Part shown: piece by piece, positions 15,022-20,591 of the stretch
How positions within the stretch are numbered: the first letter of the stretch is position 1
Layout of the letters: each line of letters opens with the position of its first letter
Source of the DNA: DATDCV01 sp036524155
Lineage (GTDB): Bacteria; Verrucomicrobiota; Verrucomicrobiia; Limisphaerales; UBA8199
Assembly (NCBI GenBank): GCA_036524155.1
Contig: DATDCV010000214.1
Coordinates: 1 to 32,482, forward strand
Direction: 5' to 3'
Length of the DNA: 32,482 nucleotides
Notes under the pieces: generated by a model
Told to the model about the DNA's origin: nothing
The model's input: only the letters and a program-made list of their open reading frames with translations
Database searches by the model: none
Position numbers and translations under genes: made by a program

Positions 15022-17688
15022 ATGAAGTCGCGGGCTGGCTCCCTTATTATGCTGCTGTTGCTGGGGTGTCTCACGGGAATCACCGCGGACACCAACCGAG
15101 TCAGGGTGGGTTTATTCCCGTTTGCCAACCTCAGCGGGGACGACAAGTTCGAGGCTTGGCGCAAGGTGCTCCCGCGCCGCCTCGAGAGCGGCCTCGCGGA
15201 TGCCACACCTCCAAGGCTGAAGATTTATCTCGGCAAGGTGCTGTTGGAACTCACTAACAATGCCTGGGATGGCCGGCAGGCGATCAGCAGTGAGCTGGCG
15301 GGCAAAGTCGCACGCGAGCTGCGGCTGGACAAGATTGTAGTCGGCAGCTTCAATTGCAACGAAGCAGGTTGGGAGGTTCAGGTTCGGATTGAAGATCCCG
15401 GCGCGGATTCCAGGGCTCGGGTTCTGGACTTCAAAGAGACATCAACGCAAAATCTCCTGGCTGCCCTGGAGGAAAAGGTGTGCGAGCCGCTGGGCGTGAA
15501 ACCCAGCGCGGCGCGCCTCCAGATTCTGAGAAAACACCCGGTTTCGAACGAGGCAATGGACAGAGTCGTGGCGTTAGCTCAGATGGAAGAGTCCGGAGGT
15601 TCCAAAGAAGAAGTTATCAACGGGCTGCGCACGGTGCTCGCCTCCGAGCCGGATTATGTGTCGGCACGCGTGGCTCTGGTCCGCAGCTTGATGCAGGCGA
15701 ACAGAACAGAGGAGGGCTTAACCGAGGCTCGCAAATTGGTGGAGCAGGCGCCTGAGATGTGTTGGGGCCATTTCAGTGTCGCGGTTCTCCTAAGAGGCCG
15801 CGAAATGGATGACCAGCGCGACCAGGCCTTGCAGGAGGCCCTCAAGGTTCATCCGGGTTGCCCCAGCGCCGCTCGACTGTTGTTTCCGGAATGGGCTGGC
15901 CAGGGACGCTGGGAAGATCTAAAGCGGGTCGCAGCGAAGGCCCACGAGGCGCTGCCGCACGAAACGGTGTCCACGGCGGCGCTGGCGGCGGCTTTGGCGG
16001 GGCAAGGCGAACAGGAAGCGGCCTGGCAACTTCTCCAGGAGATTGGAGCGCGGGATGAGGAGGACGACGACGTGGCCGTCCATTCCTTGCTTTTTTCGGC
16101 GGCCGTGGCCACGAGGTGCTCGAGCATGCTGTCGCGGGAATTGCTATGGCTGCAGCGGTGCGCCGGGACCAACGAGTGGGTACGAAAGGTTGTTACCTCA
16201 ATCGATGAGAGCTTCTTCCTGGCGCCCGCTGCCGACAACTCGCCCACTAGCCCGCCAGCTCGCCGATTTTCGCCCCAGGAACTGCAACATGAACTGGCCA
16301 GGCGGTTGACGCCTGAAGAGATCGCCCTGGTGGAAAACCCGTTGGTGGTGACTGACGAGATCGCGGCCCAGGCGCGAACTTTGACGTCAGGCCTGACAAA
16401 CCCGGCGACCAAAGCGGTGGTTTTGCTGGCGCAGGTAATTGAGGAGCGGGTTCAGACCGGGCGGCAACAGGCGACCAACCTGGCCAAAACCGGCCGGCTT
16501 CCGGTTTGTCATCAATACGCGTCGCGGCTGGTATCACTGGCGCGGAGCGTGGGCTTGTCGTCCTGGCTGGTGCATGCTGAGTTGGCCGACGAAAAGGTCT
16601 CCGGCTATCACGACCGCGCCGCGATTAGGCTGGGCGACGACCTGGTGATGCAGTTTGATCCTTCGCTGGGGGCCCTGGGCCTTCCGCGAGACAAATTCCG
16701 CATCCTGGACGATGTGCAGGCCATCGCGCACCATCTCTTGCAGGAGGACGATCTCCCCAAGGTGAGAATCGCCCGGAAGTTGGACCCGGACGACCCGTGG
16801 AGCCGGGTTCAGTTCATCCTGAGATTGATAAATCTGGACCAGGTGGAAGAAGCGGAACGACTCTGGAATGCCCTGGAGCCGGCCTATACCAATCGCTGGG
16901 ATTATCATTTCAGCCGGGCTGGCCTCGAAGCCAAGCGCCACCGCTATCGTTCGGCGCTGGAATGGCTCACGCGGGCGGACACGTTATCGCGCAACAACCC
17001 GGAAGTTCAATATCACCTGGGAAGAGTCTACGCAGCGCTCGATGACACCGGAAAGTCAGCGGAACATCTGGAGAAAGCCTTGAAACTGGGCGCGGCCTTG
17101 GGCGAATTGTCCCGGCGGGCGGAGCTCGAATTAGCGGTGAAGTTCTCACGCGGGGTGGCGCAAGCCGGCCGAATGACCGAAGAGGATCTGCGCAACCGGG
17201 CAACGGCCGGCGACCTGCATGCACAAATGGTGCTGGCCGGCAAGCTGTTGGACCGGCGCGAGAAGGACGAAGCTCTGAAATGGCTGCTGGCAGCCGCCAA
17301 ACAGGGCGATGCGCTGGCGCAGGAGAACCACGGGCGGATCCTGTACGAGTTGAAAGGCTCTTCCGCTGCCACAGAGGCTGTCGAGTGGCTGCGCAAGTCC
17401 GCGCTGCAAGGCCATTCAGCAGCCGACTACCTGCTGGCGAAGCTGCTCTATGCGGGCGTGGACGTCCCCAAGAACGAAGTCGAAGCGTCCATGTGGGCGC
17501 ACGTCGGCAGCGCCGCGGGCGACGACAAATGCCGCTGGTTGGTGAAGGAGATGCAGTTGCTAATGGATGCGACGGCATTCGCCGAGGGCAAGAAACGGGC
17601 GGAGGCGATGCTGGCGGTGAAGGAACGAAGCGATGAAAAACAAACGAATCCAAGCGCCTGCTCCGGCTGCAAGTGCAGGATTTCCTGA
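15022..17688 (+). CDS. Multidomain lipoprotein: TolB-like, TPR, transglutaminase-like, Sel1 repeats
   Basis: A lipoprotein signal is clear (L-L-G-C, Cys16). Residues about 27-150 resemble the TolB N-terminal-like domain (V-G-L-F-P-F-A-N-L-S-G-D-D). A helical TPR region follows. At about 485-560 there is a transglutaminase-like core: Cys496 in V-C-H-Q-Y-A, His530 in G-Y-H-D-R, and Asp546 in Q-F-D-P-S, in the right order and with typical spacing for a catalytic triad. More TPRs follow (about 590-700), then Sel1-type repeats (about 715-850: A-L-K-W-L-L-A-A-A-K-Q-G-D-A-L-A-Q, A-V-E-W-L-R-K-S-A-L-Q-G-H). The last 15 residues arise by reading out of frame into a copy of the 3' end of the next gene (17646-17717), so the native C-terminus is probably near residue 873. 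It is first in a cluster with the 276-aa protein and a radical SAM enzyme. Confidence 0.82.
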   Translation: MKSRAGSLIMLLLLGCLTGITADTNRVRVGLFPFANLSGDDKFEAWRKVLPRRLESGLADATPPRLKIYLGKVLLELTNNAWDGRQAISSELAGKVARELRLDKIVVGSFNCNEAGWEVQVRIEDPGADSRARVLDFKETSTQNLLAALEEKVCEPLGVKPSAARLQILRKHPVSNEAMDRVVALAQMEESGGSKEEVINGLRTVLASEPDYVSARVALVRSLMQANRTEEGLTEARKLVEQAPEMCWGHFSVAVLLRGREMDDQRDQALQEALKVHPGCPSAARLLFPEWAGQGRWEDLKRVAAKAHEALPHETVSTAALAAALAGQGEQEAAWQLLQEIGARDEEDDDVAVHSLLFSAAVATRCSSMLSRELLWLQRCAGTNEWVRKVVTSIDESFFLAPAADNSPTSPPARRFSPQELQHELARRLTPEEIALVENPLVVTDEIAAQARTLTSGLTNPATKAVVLLAQVIEERVQTGRQQATNLAKTGRLPVCHQYASRLVSLARSVGLSSWLVHAELADEKVSGYHDRAAIRLGDDLVMQFDPSLGALGLPRDKFRILDDVQAIAHHLLQEDDLPKVRIARKLDPDDPWSRVQFILRLINLDQVEEAERLWNALEPAYTNRWDYHFSRAGLEAKRHRYRSALEWLTRADTLSRNNPEVQYHLGRVYAALDDTGKSAEHLEKALKLGAALGELSRRAELELAVKFSRGVAQAGRMTEEDLRNRATAGDLHAQMVLAGKLLDRREKDEALKWLLAAAKQGDALAQENHGRILYELKGSSAATEAVEWLRKSALQGHSAADYLLAKLLYAGVDVPKNEVEASMWAHVGSAAGDDKCRWLVKEMQLLMDATAFAEGKKRAEAMLAVKERSDEKQTNPSACSGCKCRIS

Positions 17689-17717
17689 AGTGGCTGGAAG
17701 CGCAGGGGGCGATATGA
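17646..17717 (+). pseudogene. Remnant of the 3' end of a paralogue of the 276-aa gene
   Basis: These 24 codons (23 residues plus TGA) translate, in the frame one base back from the upstream ORF, to exactly the same residues as the last 23 of the protein encoded at 17794-18624. The residues start E-S-K-R-L-L and end L-E-A-Q-G-A-I. Nine codons differ from the copy at 18553-18624, all at third positions, and the stop differs (TGA against TAA). Similarity ends abruptly just before 17646. This indicates a coding copy that lost its 5' part. It is now overlapped out of frame by the end of the 888-aa ORF, whose stop is at 17686-17688. Confidence 0.8.
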
Positions 17718-17780
17718 GGAAAGACTGCCTTGACCGCCAGGCACCTGCGGGAGTAATCCTGCGCCATTCCCGTCAAATGA

Positions 17781-17787
17781 AGAGAGG
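17781..17787 (+). promoter_or_regulatory. Strong ribosome binding site for the 276-aa gene
   Basis: AGAGAGG lies six bases before the ATG at 17794. It is one of the few good Shine-Dalgarno matches in the window and fixes this start. Confidence 0.7.
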
Positions 17788-17793
17788 CACATA

Positions 17794-18624
17794 ATGAAAC
17801 CCAGACCAGTAAAGCACTATCGCCAACCCCGTTACCCGACCCGGCTGGAAGTCCTTTCAGAACCCGACCTGCTCCGGCGCAATCTGCCGCCCGGCTGGCG
17901 TTCACTTCCGGGTATGGCGGGCAGCATTGCGTTATTCCTGGCCGCCAATTCGGTGGTTCAGGGCGCGGACAAAAAGGCTGCGTCCCCGGCGAAAGCCGCG
18001 GTAGTAGCCCCCATTTTTGACCACGGCGAAGGTCGCGGTGCGACTGGATGCGTCGTGGTGGCTCCGCCGGTGTTCCTTTCGGAGGAGGAGGCCTGGCAGG
18101 TGATCGACGAGGAACTCGAGAAAAGAGGTGTCAAATTGCCGGATGCGCGCGTCGAGCTACGGGGAGTTCAGGTCCCCCGCCGAATGGAAACCTACAGTGT
18201 CAAGGACGGAAAGATGGAGGAGAAGATTATGGAGACGAAGGGTTCCGCAGAAGCGTTTTCAGTGGACCGTGCAAACGCTCAGAAGCACATAGCCGTGGAG
18301 TTCGTTTCCCAACAAGAGTATTCCAAGGCGGGCGGGCCATTTTCCATGTCCACGGTCCAATCCTATGACTTCAGGCAAACGGCCCGGAAGCTGGCGGAGG
18401 ACCTTGGCCAGCAGGCCAAAGACAAGGTGTATCTTGGCGTGCTGTATGATCCGCTCGAGAGCTCCGCCGCCGAAGAATTCAAGAAGAAACAGCCGAAAAC
18501 GCGGCAGGACTGGCGGGCATACGCGAAGGCCAGGACGCTGGAGGGCACCACTGAATCCAAGCGGCTGCTCCGGCTGCAGGTGCAGGATTTTCTGAAGTGG
18601 CTCGAGGCCCAGGGCGCCATCTAA
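17794..18624 (+). CDS. HGEGRG-motif protein, candidate radical SAM substrate
   Basis: The 276-aa product has a basic, leader-like N-terminus (R-Q-P-R-Y-P-T-R-L-E-V-L-S-E-P-D-L-L, P-P-G-W-R-S-L-P-G-M), one hydrophobic segment (about 41-56), then V-A-P-I-F-D-H-G-E-G-R-G-A-T-G-C at 71-86 and P-P-V-F-L-S-E-E-E-A-W-Q-V-I at 91-104. The rest is alpha/beta, with A-V-E-F-V-S near 167 and Y-L-G-V-L-Y-D-P near 213, and a helical C-terminus. Cys86 is its only cysteine. I have a recollection, which a search must confirm, of similar HGEGRGxxGCVxVxPPxFLSEEEA proteins encoded beside radical SAM/SPASM enzymes in several phyla, with no established function. The radical SAM gene begins 3 nt after its stop, in the same frame. 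The neighbourhood and the leader-like start suggest it is modified by that enzyme; this is inference. Confidence 0.75.
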   Translation: MKPRPVKHYRQPRYPTRLEVLSEPDLLRRNLPPGWRSLPGMAGSIALFLAANSVVQGADKKAASPAKAAVVAPIFDHGEGRGATGCVVVAPPVFLSEEEAWQVIDEELEKRGVKLPDARVELRGVQVPRRMETYSVKDGKMEEKIMETKGSAEAFSVDRANAQKHIAVEFVSQQEYSKAGGPFSMSTVQSYDFRQTARKLAEDLGQQAKDKVYLGVLYDPLESSAAEEFKKKQPKTRQDWRAYAKARTLEGTTESKRLLRLQVQDFLKWLEAQGAI

Positions 18625-18627
18625 TCC

Positions 18628-19794
18628 GTGCATCTTACCCTGCATCTAAGTACCGCCTGCAATATGCGGTGCGATTACTGTTACGCGCCGCCGCGTGACG
18701 GTGCGTCCATGAGCCCGGGCGTAGCTCGCCAGGCCTTGGACCTCGGCACCCGCCTGAATGGCGGCGCTTCGTGCGGCGTCGTGTTTTTCGGCGGCGAACC
18801 CTTGCTTCATCGCACGCTGATCTACGATATGGTCGGCGAAGCGCGCGAGCTAGAGCGGCGGCGAGCGGGGCGGTTCCATTTCAAGGTCACGACCAACGGC
18901 CTGCTGCTCGACGAAGAGTTCCTCGAATTCTCCGTCCGGGAAAACGTTCTCGTGGCGATGAGCTTCGATGGGATTGCGGCGGCGCATGATGCCCACCGGC
19001 GTTTGCGTTCCGGCGCGCCGAGCTATGAGCTGCTGCTCGACAAGCTGCGGCTGCTGCTAGCCGTTCGCCCTTACGCCAGTGTGCTCATGGTCGTCAATCC
19101 CGATACCGCCAGGCACCTGGTCGAGTCGGTTTCGCTGCTGCTCGACGAAGGCGCCCGCTACCTGCTCGTGTCCCTGAACTATGCCGCGGCCTGGAGTGAC
19201 GAGGATTTTGCCGTCCTGGAAGAGCAACTGCAAAACCTGGCCGGCCGCTACGTCTCCTGGACAAAAGCGGGACGCAAATTTTACCTCAGCCCGTTCGAGG
19301 TGAAACTCTCCTCGCACATCAACCGGCACTGCTTCCGCCGGGAGCGCTGCGAGTTGGCCCGGCGGCAGATCTCGGTCGACCCCGAGGGCTATCTCTTTCC
19401 GTGCGTTCAGTTCGTGAAGGCCGGCCCCGGCAGCCGCTGGTGCATCGGGCATGTCACCCGCGGAATTGATGAACCCGCGAGGGCCCGGCTCCATGATGAG
19501 GCCGAGCAGGAAAAGGCTGTTTGCCGCGAGTGCGCATTTCGTGAACGGTGCAATCACACGTGTGGTTGCCTCAACTGGCAATCGACCGGCTCGATTTCCT
19601 CGGTCTCACCGGTTCTCTGCCGGTATGAGCAGATGCTCATACCGATAGCCGACCGAATCGGCCGCGAGCTTTACCGGAAGCGCGACCCGATCTTCTTGCA
19701 CAAGCACTATAATGCTGCCTATCCCGTGCTCTCGCTGCTCGAGGATGTGGGAGGACATGCGGGGTCCCTCCCCGCATGCGTTAGCCGGCGTTGA
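18628..19794 (+). CDS. Radical SAM/SPASM domain protein (putative peptide/protein maturase)
   Basis: The start is GTG at 18628. The radical SAM motif CxxxCxxC is Cys11, Cys15 and Cys18 in A-C-N-M-R-C-D-Y-C-Y, and the SAM-binding G-G-E-P is at 55-58. The TIM-barrel core is followed by a cysteine-rich SPASM/twitch-type region with Cys235, 241, 259, 272, 299, 302, 308, 312, 314 and 331 (R-E-C-A-F-R-E-R-C-N-H-T-C-G-C-L-N-W is typical). Such enzymes bind extra [4Fe-4S] clusters and modify peptides or proteins, as in sactipeptide maturases and anaerobic sulfatase-maturing enzymes. Sulfatase maturation is unlikely to be its role here, as no sulfatase is in the window. Its tight linkage to the 276-aa gene (3-nt gap, same frame) makes that protein the likely substrate. 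The last residues are encoded by a 9-bp perfect hairpin (19756-19778), an unusual end. Confidence 0.9.
   Translation: MHLTLHLSTACNMRCDYCYAPPRDGASMSPGVARQALDLGTRLNGGASCGVVFFGGEPLLHRTLIYDMVGEARELERRRAGRFHFKVTTNGLLLDEEFLEFSVRENVLVAMSFDGIAAAHDAHRRLRSGAPSYELLLDKLRLLLAVRPYASVLMVVNPDTARHLVESVSLLLDEGARYLLVSLNYAAAWSDEDFAVLEEQLQNLAGRYVSWTKAGRKFYLSPFEVKLSSHINRHCFRRERCELARRQISVDPEGYLFPCVQFVKAGPGSRWCIGHVTRGIDEPARARLHDEAEQEKAVCRECAFRERCNHTCGCLNWQSTGSISSVSPVLCRYEQMLIPIADRIGRELYRKRDPIFLHKHYNAAYPVLSLLEDVGGHAGSLPACVSRR
19756..19778. repeat. Perfect 9-bp hairpin at the end of the radical SAM gene
   Basis: catgcgggg (19756-19764) and ccccgcatg (19770-19778) are exact reverse complements around a 5-nt loop. The hairpin lies 16 bp before the end of the coding sequence. 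No U-run follows, so it is not a classical terminator, though it may stabilise the transcript end. Confidence 0.6.
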
Positions 19795-19882
19795 GCGACC
19801 GGGGACTTCACCGGTTGACAAGCGGGCAAAAAGGGTTACTGAACCGAGGCCGCTCAGCCATGGGTTTACTAACCCACACGCC

Positions 19883-20494
19883 TCATGGGTCCCGGCGCCG
19901 GGCGCGGCCCCGTCGTGCGAACACGGCGATTGCGACAAGTGCGAGCACGCCCGTAGTTGGTTCAGGAACGACGATGCCTTCACGAAACCAGAGATCACGA
20001 TCCAGTCGATCTGGCTGGCCCCAAAAAAAGGCAGTTCCCCCTGCGTACCCATAGGAAGACTGGCTGAGGCCCAGATTATCATTGTTCTCAACCAGCGGCT
20101 GAAAGTAGTAGGTTTGTCCCGGGACGACACTCGGAGGGACCAGGAAAAGAAAATCGACGGGAGCCGAGAACAGTGCGCCGCCGGGGATCAGCACGGACTC
20201 CGAGACTCCGATCACGGGCCCGGTGATTGAGTCGGCCCTCAGGTTAATGTGCAGAGTAGCCGGCGACGTGTTCCCAAGGACGCCGTTGTAGATGTCCAGC
20301 CTGATAAACCCAACACTCGTGAGCATCGGCGTGAATGACTGGCCGATCGGCTGGCTCTGCTGGATGAAGGCGGCACCCTCTAATATTCTGCTTTCATCCG
20401 AGGACTGCTGGTCGAATATGAATGTCCCTTGTGCCAACGCGATCCGAGCCGCGGCTAAGAGGCATAGGGGGGGGAGAAGGCACGATGTTTTCAC
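19883..20494 (-). CDS. PEP-CTERM sorting domain protein
   Basis: The 203-aa product has a signal peptide (from GTG at 20494; L-L-P-P-L-C-L-L-A-A-A-R-I-A-L-A-Q) and a C-terminal PEP-CTERM signal: V-P-E-P-T-T, then the hydrophobic G-V-L-A-L-V-A-I-A-V-F-A and a basic end (R-R-G-R-A-R-R-R). Proteins with this ending are cleaved by exosortase and placed on the cell surface or in the extracellular matrix in exopolysaccharide-producing bacteria. The mature part is beta-rich (S-Q-P-I-G-Q-S-F-T-P, L-D-I-Y-N, T-Y-Y-F-Q-P-L-V) and looks like the choice-of-anchor or DUF-type domains common in this group. A run of eight G (20467-20474, C on the coding strand) lies in the signal-peptide region and could change frame by slippage. 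The gap 20495-20591 shows nothing else. Confidence 0.88.
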   Translation of the reverse strand: MKTSCLLPPLCLLAAARIALAQGTFIFDQQSSDESRILEGAAFIQQSQPIGQSFTPMLTSVGFIRLDIYNGVLGNTSPATLHINLRADSITGPVIGVSESVLIPGGALFSAPVDFLFLVPPSVVPGQTYYFQPLVENNDNLGLSQSSYGYAGGTAFFWGQPDRLDRDLWFREGIVVPEPTTGVLALVAIAVFARRGRARRRDP

Positions 20495-20591
20495 AGTTTG
20501 TAGGACTCTTTTAGGGGAGTAAAGGAGAGATGGAAATTGGCGCGAAGGTCACGTGTTCGAAGTAGCCGGTGACCGTCTGAAATCCGCACAG

